A stretch of DNA of 64,000 nucleotides from Callipepla californica brunnescens (Eukaryota; Chordata; Aves; Galliformes; Odontophoridae), in the NCBI GenBank assembly GCA_023055505.1, contig JALIRH010000023.1:12024271-12088270 (forward strand), read 5' to 3'. A program made the position numbers and the translations under genes. Under the pieces are notes generated by a model that was not told the DNA's origin, ran no database searches, and worked only from the letters and a program-made list of their open reading frames with translations. Below, in pieces: positions 1 through 11,681 of the stretch (positions are counted from its first letter, which is position 1; every line of letters starts with the position of its first letter).

Positions 1-1340
1 AAAAAGACAAACCGAAACAAAACAACAACAAAAAAACTGAAAAAAATAATCATATCACCTTTTTTCTTAAAGTTTTCTTAAAAAATTCTCCTTTGAGTGA
101 ACACAGAACTTGTGAAAGTGAGGCTTTTGAAAAAGCAGTGGCAGTTAAGGCTTCAGAATGAACCCTGTTGATTACTTAACTGCAGTGTGTGTAGGTGCTG
201 AAGTTATATGCACTGAGTGTAGAGCTCATGAGCATGAGACACCAGAAACAGGGCTGCAGCTACAAAAGAATTCACTGCATTCTAGGTTGACCAGAGCAGA
301 ACATTTTGACCCACGCTAGCAATTACATCTCACTTTTCTTGTTATGCAGTGGCCTTATGCATCAAAGGTCTTCAGGATTACCAGTGCAGTAGCAACTACA
401 GCCTTGGCTGGAAAAACTGAACGTTTTATAAAGTCATGAAGGTGGCTTGGTCTAGCAGGTCAAAAATAGGTATTTCAAAAAAGAAATCATAAAATTGGGC
501 TCCAAGGAAAAAGAACAATCAATATAGGAAAAGGATTCGAGCAATCAAAATGCAAGCTCAAAGCGTTAGTCAGGAGATGTACAGTTTTAACCCCACACAC
601 CTACCAATCTGTAACAGTCAAAAACGCTACATCTAAGTTAAATATGGATATGACTACATCTCTTAACATTCTCCCGCAGCAGATGACACATGAGAGGTAA
701 TCATATCCACCCTTTAATTCGTGCTTTTCCAGGCCCAAATACATGGCAACTTGACAGAAATCTCAAAGCTTCCACCATCTATCTCTTTCTCAGAAGAATC
801 CAACCCAGCACACTGGTTGAATGCTTATCTGAAGTGTGATAAATGCATAAGGTATCTGAAGAACTGAAAATCGATTTCATTGGTGACAGAAGGAAAATGT
901 ACATGAGATGGATGAGATTAGATTTCCCATTTTAAAAAGAGGAGTTACACCTACTTTCACTTCTGTACAGATGAATCTACACATGACCACTGGAAAGATA
1001 CATTATGTCCTGAGATAAGGCCTAAAGTCCTCTCCTAAACATCACAGCCATATTCAGGTTTGCTTTTCTTGTTCTAGAATGTCAGGGGGCAAACAATAGG
1101 GTATCTTAGACAACATAAGTACTTTATAGGAGCTATGAGTTGGAATAAGGTGATAAAAAACATTTAACAGTAAAATATATCCTTAGCACAATGAAACGAG
1201 TTGGAATCATCAAGATATGCAATAAAAGATAAAGTTTTACTAATGTATTGTTTATAAAATTACTTTGTTTCTCAGAAGTAGTTGAAATTTGTCAACACAG
1301 ACTGGTCAGCTTTAAAGATGAAGATGTCAGCAGACCAATT
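1..1340. other. LURAP1L: LURAP1L intron 1, no recognised element
   Basis: AT-rich noncoding DNA inferred to lie within the first intron of LURAP1L, since the second exon is not seen. I checked the minus strand for the conserved second-exon protein and saw nothing like it. Confidence 0.6.
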
Positions 1341-1345
1341 GGTTT

Positions 1346-1437
1346 CATAGAATCACAGAATCATAGGGGCTGGAAGGGACCTTAAGAGATCATTGAGTCC
1401 AACTCCCCTGCCAAAGGAGGTTCCCTACACCAGGTAA
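1346..1437 (-). mobile_element. CR1 3'-end fragment
   Basis: Reads as the reverse complement of a CR1 3' end: repeated ATAGAATCACAGAATCATAG, then CTGGAAGGGACCTTAAGAGA and the TCCAACTCCCCTGCC block. It is strongly 5'-truncated, as most avian CR1 copies are. Confidence 0.85.
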
Positions 1438-2211
1438 AGCTTTTTGTGACTATATGGATAATCTTAAACATGAGTAAGAATATGAATGAACCTGAATAGC
1501 CTTGGTTTGCAAATACCTGTAAAAAAAAGCACTGTCTAAAGCCTGAGTCAAGTAAGAAAAAAAAAAAAACTACAAAAAAAAAAACCCTGCACGTATGTAT
1601 CTGAAAATATGTGGGCATGCTGAAAACTTGATACTGTAGCTGAACTAGAATTATCGATGACTCTTGATTTTGTAATCTTCTAATTTTTTCAATTTTCTGC
1701 ATGTTTACTACTGCAGCAGGTATTAGTTTTCTGCCCATTCAAGGCCTCTCAGTTATTCATGAGAGCCAAAGAATAATATGCCAGGTAATGACAAGAAATT
1801 CTGAGAAGACACAATCTTTAGAATCTGTTTTAGGAATGATGTTCAGAAGAGAAACATAGAAATGGTCATTTTTATCACATATTGCTTTTAAATTGATCAT
1901 GTCTTTACAATGTCACAAGAAAAACCCAGAAGTGACAGATCTGAACCTGAAGAAACCTTACAGATAGAGGAGACACATTAAGTTCTACAGAGACTGGAGG
2001 ACAGTCACAAGAAGATAGTTCAATTCCAAATTCTGGATTATAGAAAACAGACAACAACACAAAAAGAATGTTGACAGAGTATGTGCACTTCACCTTGTAC
2101 AAAGAATAGCCATTATAAAGTTTAATGGACATGCACAGAATAGAACTCAAATGGAGAGGTATGTAATAGAACTATTTTGACTTAAGAAATAAGGCAATAA
2201 GCAAGATCAAA

Positions 2212-4215
2212 ATCTTCAACTTCAGGAGAGTCAACTCTGTCATTTCCAAGGACCGACTTGGAACTATCTCTCGGGTTAGAGCATTGGAAGGTAAGGGGAC
2301 CAAATTGATTTGGTTGACATTTTAGCACCACTTCCTCCAAGCTCAAGATTGGTGCATCCCTAAGAGTAAGAAATCAAGTGAAGGTGGCAGAAGACCTGCA
2401 TTGATTGGTAAGGATATCATGGGAAAAGTCAATTGGAACAAGCCTACTGAATGTGGAAAAAGGGTCTGGCCACATAAGAGAAATATGTTAGCACTGTCAG
2501 GGCATGCAGGGATATACAGGGATATAAGGAATGCTAAGGCCCTTGTGGAATTAAGTCAGGTGAGGGAGGCTGAGGAAAACAAGAAAGGCTTCTTTAAGTA
2601 TGTGAATTGCAAAAGGAAGGCTAGGGAAAATGTCTGCTGCTGAATGAGGTGAGAGCCCTCACAGTGGAGGACAAGTCAGAGTTGCTGAATACCTTCTTTG
2701 CTTCAGTCTTTAGTACTAAAACTACCCCTCAGGAATTCCAGACACTGAAGGTAAGAGAAGGTGTCTGGAGAAAAGACGACTTCCCACTAGTCAAGGAGGA
2801 TTTAGTCAGAGATCATTTAGGCAAACTAGCCGCACAAATTGAAGGGCCTCAATGAGATGCACACGAGTACTGAAAAAGCTGGCAGAAGTGATCTCCAAAC
2901 CACTCCTTATCATCTTTGAAAAGTAAAGCAGAATGGGAGAGGTGTCTGAGAACTGAAGGAAAGCCAGTGTCACTCCAGTCTTGAAAAATAACAAGACAGG
3001 AAAATACAGCCCTGTCAGCCTCACATCCTTCCCGGGAAAGCTGACAGCACAACTTACTTTGGATGTCATCACCAAGCAAGTGGAAGAGAAGGTTATTTGG
3101 AGTAGCCAACACGGATTCACCAAAGGGAAATCACGCTTGACCAGTCTGGTAGCCTACTATGATACCAGGACAAGCTGGGTAGATGAGGAAAGAACAGTGG
3201 ATGTTGGTTACCTTGACTTTAGCGAGGCCTCTGACACTGTCACCCAAAACTTCCTCATAGGAAAGCTTAGGAAGTGTGAGATAAACAAGTGAACAGTGAG
3301 GTAGATTGAGAACTGGCTGACAGGAAGAGCTTGGAGGATTGTGATTAGTGGGCATATTTGAAGGCTGTAGCTAGCAGTTTCCCCAGGGGACAGTAATGGG
3401 TGTGGTCTTCTGAAACATCTTCATCAGTGACCTGGATGAAGGGACAGAATGCACCCTCAGCAAGTTTGCAGATGATACAAAGCTGGGAGGAATGGCTGAG
3501 GCACCAGAAAGATGTGCTGCCTTTCAGTGAGATCTGGACAGGCTGGAAAGTTGGGCAGAGAATAACCTTGTGAGATTCAACATGGCTATGTGGGGAGGCC
3601 TGCACCTGAGGAGGAGTAACTGCATGTGTCAGTACAGGTTAGGGATGACCTCCTGAAACAGAGCTCTGTGGAAAGGGACATAGGTGTTCTGGTAGACAAC
3701 AGGCTGGCTGTGAGCCAGCAGTGTGCCCCTGAGGCCAAGAAGACCAATGGCATCCTATAACGCATCAAAAGAGCATGGCTAAAAGGTCGAGGGATGTGAC
3801 CCTCCCCCTCTGCTCTGTCCTGGTGAAGCCACATCTGTAGTATTGTGTCCAGTTCTGGGAACTTCTAGGGAGATTCCAGCACGGTGCTACTGAGATTACT
3901 AGAGGTCTGGAGCATTTTCTTTATAAGGAAAGGGGAGATCTTATCAATGCTTACAAACATTTATAGGGCAGGAGTCAAGTGGATGGGGCTATGCTCATTT
4001 CTATAGTGTCCAGCAATATAATAAGGGGCAATGGAAAAAAAAAAAAAAAAAAACCTACAAAAAAAGGAAGTCCCATATACACACAACAGGAAAAACTTCT
4101 TTACTTTGAGGGTGACAGAGCACTGGAGCAAGCTACCCAGAGAAATTGTGGAGTCTCCTTCTCTGGAGATAAAAAAAAAAAAAATACCTGGACACTTTCC
4201 TGTTTACATGTGAAA
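2212..4215 (+). mobile_element. CR1 LINE, ORF2 reverse transcriptase region, decayed
   Basis: About 2 kb of CR1 ORF2 on the plus strand, broken by frameshifts and stops. Recognisable pieces include GFFKYVN (about 2590), the finger region with SSQHGFTKGKS (about 3100-3135), YLDFSEASDTV (about 3210), WIENWLTGRAW (about 3306) and the catalytic FADD motif at 3465-3476. The C-terminal VTEHWSKLPRE block lies near 4110-4145. The endonuclease domain at the 5' side and the typical 3' tail repeat are missing. Two A runs (about 4033-4052 and 4171-4184) interrupt the distal part. It lies in LURAP1L intron 1, antisense to the gene, and cannot encode a working protein. Confidence 0.92.
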
Positions 4216-4219
4216 AACA

Positions 4220-5190
4220 GGAAGTCAGACATTAAAATGAGACAGAACAGGTGAGGTCAAGGATGCAGAGACTAAAACAGGTTAATTCTGAGAGCAGGGG
4301 GAAAAATGAGAGATGTATGAAGAAGAAAATCAGCAGATTGAAAATTGGGATGTGAAATTTCACATGTAAATTAGAAGAGACCAACTTATAAGTAAAATAC
4401 AACGACTGCAAGACACTTGATTTTTATCCCTTAATAGGCCTGCTCTAACATTTCTTGACAGTCTCTTTGAGAACTCTGCCTTACTTGTTTCCTTTGCAGC
4501 TCAACTCCCGTAATGGCTTTACACTACAGGTCACTCTACAACCCTGATGCAAGTTTAAAATTTTGATATTAGACATGAAGGATGCTTATAACTTTTGAAC
4601 CACGTTATCAACAAATTTAAAGCAACTGTTGCGCTAAAATGCATTGACAGCTGTAGCTTGTGAGCATTTCTTAAAGCCTACGAAGCCATAGTATAGTAAT
4701 CAATACTAAGTATTGATACAAGTGACTCCTCAAGACTGAGGTCATAACCTTGGCTATTAATGCCTGGGATATCCACTCTCGATTTTTCTTTCCTCCTAGA
4801 AAGATATTTTTTGAGAACTCCCTATCCACTCACCGACATTGTGCTTACACAAATAGCGCTTGCATCAAGTCACCTCAGTAAGTTGACAGCAAAATCTTCA
4901 TGCAGCAAGGAAATTTTACAGAATTTGAACAAGTAAGACAGTTGGCAAGAAACATGGGAAGAACTGCTACCTAAAAAAAGTTTTATGTGCTCTCACATAA
5001 TACCCTACAAAAGAACTGAAGCAGAGCAGACTCAGACACGTGAAGAACTCTGCATTGACAGAATTGTACCTACTAAGAGCTCAGTATTTGCTGACTTGCT
5101 CATTTGCTTGCCATGGTTCTTTTTGTTTTGCCTCAACAGGGCCATTTAATGGCACCACTGAAAAATTTCTTCTTATGAGGTAGGTAAGGT
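4220..5190. other. LURAP1L: LURAP1L intron 1, no recognised element
   Basis: Single-copy-looking AT-rich DNA between the CR1 copy and the LTR-like remnant. Nothing recognised. Confidence 0.5.
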
Positions 5191-5199
5191 TCTGTTTTA

Positions 5200-5415
5200 A
5201 GGCACGAGTAAGTACATGGGAAGTTCTGAAGTAAGTCGTCACAAATAAATGTCTTGGGCATGTTATAAATAGGCGTCTGACGAAGGATTACTGCCTGGAG
5301 ATAAATAAACCTCTGAAAACCACTGTCCAGAGCTGGAATTGCTGAACACTGTGCTGCGCTTCCAGCTCCAAGACCTCCAGAGTCTCTTCGGATACGTCAC
5401 CAGGAAACAGGTGCC
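5200..5415 (+). mobile_element. Possible solo LTR remnant (TATA and poly(A) signal pair)
   Basis: A TATA box (TATAAATAGG, 5264-5273) is followed 31 bp later by AATAAA (5304-5309) and about 100 bp of moderately GC-rich sequence, the order seen in the U3-R-U5 part of an LTR. I could not define both ends or a target duplication. It could instead be an unrelated promoter-like sequence next to the CpG island. Confidence 0.35.
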
Positions 5416-5539
5416 ATGCAGGGAATACATGTACAACAGAAAGAGATGAAGGTGTTGTTCTGTTTATTGATACACCGACACTCAGGGCTTTTAACTAGCA
5501 CGGGCAGGCGGCAGCGGCCCACCCACCAGATAACTGTCA

Positions 5540-6520
5540 CTGGCCAAGAAGCCCGGAGAACCTCTCTCCCTGGGGCTCGGCCGCCCCTCAGCCGGGCAGC
5601 CGCCCCGCTGTTCCCCGGCCGCACCGGGCCGCACCGGGGTCAGGGCCCGCGGCGCCGCGCAGCCGCTCCGGGCGGCCCCGCCTGCAGCACGGGGGCGCTG
5701 CCCGCGCCGAGCGGGGAGGCCCCGCAGAGCGGGGGCCTGCGAGCGCTTCCTCGGAGCTCCGCCGGCGCCCGGCTACTCACCATCTCCTGCCTCAGGAGGC
5801 GAAGTTTGGTCTCCAGACGCGCGAGGGCGGCGGCGCGGCGCCGGCCGGGGGCCTCAGCGGGGCCGCGAGCGGGCTCGGCGGCGGCGCGGCCCGGGTGCTC
5901 CTCCCCGCGCAGCGGCCGCGCCAGGCTCTCGGGCACCTTGCGCCCCAGCTTCTGCTCGACGTCGCGGAGGTCGGGGGCCGCGCCGGGCTCCATGGCTCGC
6001 CTCGGACGGGGGGGTCAGCGCTACCCGCGGCCGCCCGGTCGCTCCACAGGCGCGGAGGCGCGGTAATCCGCGGCAGCGCCGGGGCCGGCGCCCGAGCCGC
6101 GCGGGTGACCCGCCGCAGACATGAGGCTCCCCCGGCGCAACGTCCCCAGCCCCCGCCTGACCCCGGCCCTCTTTTGCCACCAAAAAAGCTAGCGAGCGGG
6201 AGCGAGGGGAAAAACCTTCCCCGGAGTGACGGGGCAGGACGAGCTCCGGCTCTGCTCCCGCCGCGGAACCGCGGTACGCCCTGGCGGCTGCCCGCCCGCC
6301 CGGGGCTGCGGGATCCGAGTCATTGCGCGTCCCGGCCGGCTGCAACTTTAAAGCCCGCTGGCAGGTGGAAGAGGCGCGCCCCGGCCCTCCTACCGTAATG
6401 CCTGGAGAAGAGGCGCGGCTGCGGCGCGGCGCCCCCGCACGGCCAAAGGGGCAGCCCGGCCCCGGATCCCCGCTGCGCTGACCCGCTGCGTGCTGCTCCG
6501 GGGGAGGGGGGGGAGGAAGG
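5540..6520. promoter_or_regulatory. LURAP1L: CpG island over LURAP1L promoter and first exon
   Basis: About 1 kb of very GC-rich, CpG-dense DNA spans the first coding exon and extends about 500 bp upstream of its start codon, in sharp contrast to the AT-rich surroundings. Long open frames on both strands here (for example plus 5416-6066) are a product of base composition, not genes. The transcription start is expected on the minus strand between about 6100 and 6450, but no single start can be picked. Confidence 0.8.
5781..5993 (-). CDS. LURAP1L: LURAP1L exon 1, partial gene (N-terminal 71 residues)
   Basis: This minus-strand exon encodes the N-terminus of leucine-rich adaptor protein 1-like, a cytoplasmic adaptor related to LURAP1 (which links MRCK kinases to myosin 18A; a similar role for this paralogue is inferred). 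It starts MEPGAAPDLRDVEQKLGRKV, matching the conserved family opening, and ends LARLETKLRLLRQEM at a perfect donor ATG|GTGAGT, phase 0. The start codon has a strong Kozak context (GAGCCATGG). Between the two conserved blocks lies an Ala/Arg/Gly/Pro linker, shorter than the Gly/Ser-rich linker of the human protein. The next exon, which should carry about two thirds of the protein, was not found in 1-5780 and must lie beyond the left edge. In human the same gene follows TYRP1 in the same orientation, as here. Confidence 0.9.
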
Positions 6521-6785
6521 GAGGGGAGGAGGCAACGGGAGCTTGGTCAGGTGGGGGAAGGAAGAAGGAAGGAAAGGAAAAGAAAGAGGAAAGCAAGAAG
6601 AAGAAAGAAGAAAATAAATAAAAACTAATTTAAAATAAAGGAAAAGGGAAAAGGAAAAAGTCAAGGAAAAAGCAAAGTAAAGAAAAAGGAAAACAAACAA
6701 ACAAAAAAGAACAAGGAAAGAATGGAAACAAAAAGGATAAAAAAGAAAACAAAAAGCAGTTTTAAAAGGAATAAAAGTAAACAAA
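6485..6785. repeat. Purine-rich tract flanking the CpG island
   Basis: The plus strand is almost all A and G for about 300 bp. It begins with G-rich blocks (GGGGGAGGGGGGGGAGG at about 6500) and grades into GGAA/GAAA and then A-rich sequence with AAACAAAC. It forms the upstream edge of the LURAP1L CpG island. Confidence 0.8.
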
Positions 6786-6789
6786 GCTT

Positions 6790-9700
6790 GCAGAGCTCTG
6801 TGACCTTAGCTCACTTTCTTACAGGGCTAGGAGTGTATGTAGAGTGAATGTGATTCTCACTTCTTGAGCAGGTTTCATGGCAGGCAGGCTGATTTCCCCC
6901 TTATTTCAGCACACTATTATTATTTTCTCTACACTTTTCCCTTTAAAAAGCAAGGAGTATTAACTGCACAGGTGACTGTAAATCTGAAAACAGCTGCCAT
7001 GCTAGCTGTGCTGATAGCAGTGCTAGAAGTGTTGTGTCATTCCGTAGCATAATGTGTTTCTCTGTAACCCCACTGTGGCACTAAAAAACATTTTACACAC
7101 AAATTGTGCCATGTAACCAGTCCCATCCATGGGGCTGTTTCTCACACGTCATGGTGTTGAGTGTGAGGCCAGCCACTGGTCAGGTCCCTTCTGGCAACTA
7201 GCACCACAAAAAGTGGTGTGGTGGAACTGTGGAAAAAAAATACTATTACAACAAACTAGATATTCCTTGACCAACAGTTTAATCAGTACTTTAAGAGTTA
7301 TTGATCAGAGGACTTTGGAAAGGTTTGGTACAGACAAGTAAAAACCCTGCTGGCATGAATGAGAATTTCGTAGGTGCATTGATTTAAGGCCAGGACCCTT
7401 ATAGTCAATATAAGAGCACCTTCTGAAAATCCTTTAATTGAGATGTAAACAAAGACATTTATGTCCCTTGTGTTTTCTGGAACTGTTAAGTTCAGATGAC
7501 AGAAAACAGCAAAAATATTCCCATCAGAAAAGAAAGCCCCAAACAACTACACACACAGAATCAGAATTGTCCTTACGCCTTCCCCCTAGCCATAATATGT
7601 GTTGTAAAGTTCTGTTTTAATTTCTGTCTATTTGGAGAACAGTTTTGATATATACTCTAATCAAAATGATTTGTACTGTTTTGTAAATTAACAAGGATTA
7701 TGCTGAAGTTCTTCCTGTGTGAACTATGATCGTCTTGTTAAATGAAAGTTTGTGTTGCTGTTGCCACAGTACTGAACTATAAAAGGAGACTTTGTTATGT
7801 GAGAAGCTCATAATAAAAAAGGTATGGTTCAAATATATTTGAACTTTCCTTTCAAAATGAAAATGATGGTATGAGAAGGAACAATCCATACAGCCCATGT
7901 AAATTTTTAAGAAGTGTTTCTATATCCAGATGAGCAACGTTCAGAAAGTAAAGTATGCGACGTAACTTACACATTTGTGAATTTATGCATTCCTGTCTGG
8001 TGGTGTGATTCTTATCCCTTTGCATTAGTATAGCAGTATGCAAATTGATGGCTTTACTCGCAAATTACAAAATAAAACTTGGTGCATATGTTAAACCCAC
8101 CCTCTCAGGTCCTCGGGGTTATCAGATAGATTGGTAGACAAATGTATTTTTCAAGGAAATACATAGATTTCTCTTTAAGTAAACAAAAACAATCTCTAAA
8201 TGGCATTTTCATCCTGTGGGATAGATCCACTATCTTCATTTTAATACTGTTGTTCTCTTCTGTGCTGTGCTTCCCACCTTTCAAGTGAGATATGGCAGTG
8301 TTTTGTATCCTTTGCTCTTTGAATAAGGCCATGTGGAGCAATCTTTTCTAGCGCTTTCAGTGCTTTTAGCTCCTCTAGCTCCTCCTACCACATTACTTTT
8401 GTATCCAGAAGTCTTGATAGTTCACTCTTTCAAAGAGTGAGTATTTGTGTATACCAGATACGAAGCTATCCAATCTCCTGATGGATAGGCATTCAAACGT
8501 CAAAGCATTTCTTCTGCTTCTCTTAGTGTATATAAAAGCCAAGGAATAAAAGTGTCTCCACATTTCCGTACTGAGCACGACTTCAGATTAAGTCAAACCA
8601 TGATTTTACATTTCCTAAAATAAGAAGTTGCAGAGTGGATGTTCTGTTAAACGCTTTGAAAATAAAGCAGTTGTACTAAGAGAATTTTACTGTCTATCTT
8701 TTATTGACATCTTAAGTCTGTGAGATCTGAAACATGATACTGTGTTTGTCCAGAAGGTTGAAAATATTGTAAACACAACCCTAATGCCATCACGTCACAC
8801 CTGCATTTTCCAAATATCACATTCTCTACTTGACTTTATGGACCTTGGGTTCATGGTTGGCCAGGTCACTGCTTTTCAGCCTGTAATGTAAAATCCTTAT
8901 TTTTGTGATCATCCTTCACAGGATTTAGCTCTTAGATGACTGCTGAGTTTGATCACACAGGAGATGTATGGGCAAAGGTCATTAAACAAGGAAGAAACAG
9001 ACACTGTGATGAGGTTTTTCAGTTCATACTTTTCCTTTCTACAAAGGATAATGCTTATCAAGGAATGTTAAAACACAAAGTGAAAAAGGAACAGAAAAAC
9101 AAATGCATATTCATTTACAGGTGTGTTTTACATAAGGGGTGAGCAGTATCAGGTTAGTTATGTCATCAATTTTAATAGAAACATATTTATAACACATTTA
9201 TTTTTAATTTGTAGTAAACAAAGAATTTAAGATGTCTCTCTGGCTGAAAAGTAGTTGGAACATGATCCTGCAGTGCAGGAATTTTGTTGAAGCCATATGC
9301 AAAAAGGGCATGCATAGTCAGGCCCTCCCTCAGCTAGAGTGCTATCCAAGATGCATTTGACCTAGTAAATGTTAGCTCAATCCAAAGACTGCTCAATGGT
9401 TTCCACTTATCTGGATGGGCAGTCAGATGGATCTGGACCTTAGGCCACATGAAATGCTTAGCCATACTGAACCAGTGCTTGAACGTTGCCAACACAGTTT
9501 TATAACTTATCGAAAGTTATACAGGAAGAATGTCTTGAAAAGTGGTCAGCAAGTATCTAGGGTCCATTTGGGTTTTCTGCTTCCTTATTCTGTTGATTAT
9601 ATCAGACAAGTTTTTACGGTACAGCAAAATGTGTGGTTGATATTTAACCTGAGGTTACATCATATCACATCAGGCTGTGGGCAAATAAGGACTGAAAAAA

Positions 9701-11140
9701 AATAAATAACATTTTTGAGGTCAGTAAGTTTTTGGTGGTTATTTTTCATGGTGTAACCAAATTCATTTTTTTAAATGAAGAAATGATTCTCAGTAATAAT
9801 GTAAAAGTGTTAGAAAAAGACAGAGTTGTGTATAACGAGGAGAAAGTGTTTTTTGAATTGCTCATGCCAAAGAGCTGGGAATCCTTATGAATAAACCATA
9901 ACGGATAAGTTTTTAATAACCTAGGTTCTGAACAAATCCTACATTCCCTCTGAAGTAAATAAGCTTTACGCAAGTAATTTTTGTTAGTGGGCTGTCCCTT
10001 GAAGTTCAGAGCTACTGAAGTGGGGCCTTTGTCTTCTCTTCAAAGGTTGCAGGATATTTAAAGGAGTTCCAGGTACATGAGAACACAGGGTGTGGTAGAC
10101 TGGAGTCTTGCCTTACCTGCTTTTAAGTAGTTACCTCACTAATGACGATATTCTTTGTCAGAAGCTTCTAGGAAGCAATCATTATTTGTTTATTCAAACC
10201 AACACCCAGAGGAGGGTGAGGTGATTTTAGCTGGATGTTCATTGGTTCTGCTTTGGTGTCACGTTGTGTGACTCGTACTGAGGCAGGATAATACTGAATT
10301 TCTCAAGTAGGTCCATTAGGAGAAATGAAGGCATTTGAAAAATGAAGAAACACTGCAGATGAATAAGGCCAGGTGAATTAACAGCAGAAGCCGAACAATA
10401 ACCACTAAGGTACACTAACTAAGCCTGGTTCTTGCTTACAGAGCAGGGAAAGTTCAGGTCATACCAATGTTAGTACTTTCTTCTGGGAAAATGCAAGAGG
10501 AAGTACTTGGGTAGTACACTCCAAAACAGCCTTTCCCCAGATTTAAGACTATACACACTCTTAAGAAAGAGAACTCTGAAAGTCCTCAATGGCTATCATG
10601 GACATTCTGCACTAAGAAATACTCTCTCAGCAGCAGCAATTCAGTAGTACTCTCAAACTGCTCTGTGTCCAAAGCCCTCTGAACAGAGGAATATTGTCAC
10701 AGGTGTGGAGAATGGAGTGGGGCATTTCATTTCGGTCAGTTTTCACACAGTGTCTCAGCGATGCCTTCTAAAAGTGATCACTCCCCTTTTCTGAGCTCCT
10801 CACTATGGGATAGAAAAAGAGAGCAAAAATAAGCATTTAAGAACACAGTTTAATATTTTATTGGCTTTGTTTAAAGGGAGGAAGTGATACCGCTCAACTT
10901 GCTGTTTCACTTGCTTTTAAAAGAAACCAAGTAAATCAGAACTGAAGGCAGAGATGGTCCAGTGTTTAAACCAAACTTGTACTCATTCATGCTGCCAACT
11001 TCATAGACATTAATCACTGCATATAGAGAACATACAAGAAGATCTATTGCTTTGTTATTTTTTCTTTACTACTTCGTACGTGTACATATATTATTTCATC
11101 TCACAGTCACTGAGTAGAGATTGTAGATACCAGTTATATG
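6790..11140. other. Intergenic DNA upstream of LURAP1L, nothing recognised
   Basis: AT-rich sequence with no repeat family or gene that I recognise. Open frames here are short and do not resemble known proteins. Confidence 0.5.
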
Positions 11141-11142
11141 TA

Positions 11143-11680
11143 GGTTGCTCTGAAAGTAATGGTAAATATTTATTTCAATGGAAATGACAGCAGATACTAA
11201 GAGCACATTTTCTCTATCTGATAGAGAATTCTCCACCTCAAAACAGTATTTTTCAACATAGGCACCACCATTTGCTATGTATTTTTCACAAGCAATGAGC
11301 CTGCATGCCTCGATTGTAAAAATCTGCACCAGTGGAATTGACCCACCATCACTGTCGCCACTGCTGAAATGCAACACCACAGACTCACTGTGCTCACATC
11401 CACTGTTCAATCTCCAGAGACATCCAGCAAGTGCTGATGAATATCAGTGGTTGCCATTTTTTTTCTGCATGGAGGAATTGTTACGTACCTTTGCTTCATA
11501 TGCCCTTTTTTCGTCTGATGCCATTTGTCAGACTGCCCCTCTACTGCCATCTGTCACATGGCTACAACATGTAATGAAATATTGTTGTGAAGGTTCAGTC
11601 TCTTGCCATACCACCATCTGCCTTTGACGTGGTGGGCCAACATAATAAAATAAGAGGCATTACCTTCAGAGCAGCCCTCA
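11143..11680. mobile_element. Mariner-type nonautonomous element, copy A
   Basis: A 538-bp element flanked by TA dinucleotides. Its left end GGTTGCTCTGAAAGTAAT is matched by an inverted right end (ATTACCTTCAGAGCAGCCC). The interior resembles the chicken Galluhop mariner family as I remember it, including GCCATTTGTCAGACTGCCCC and GGGCCAACATAATAAAATA. On the reverse strand the interior looks like remains of a transposase gene, but there is no intact frame. Confidence 0.8.
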
Positions 11681-11681
11681 T

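Noticed and set aside
1..5780. Second exon of LURAP1L
   Set aside because: No minus-strand sequence here matches the conserved C-terminal part; the exon must be outside the window.
5416..6398. Long overlapping open frames on both strands (up to 216 codons) in the CpG island
   Set aside because: They arise from the GC-rich composition, where stop codons are rare. Only the minus frame starting at 5993 has recognisable protein and a proper splice donor.
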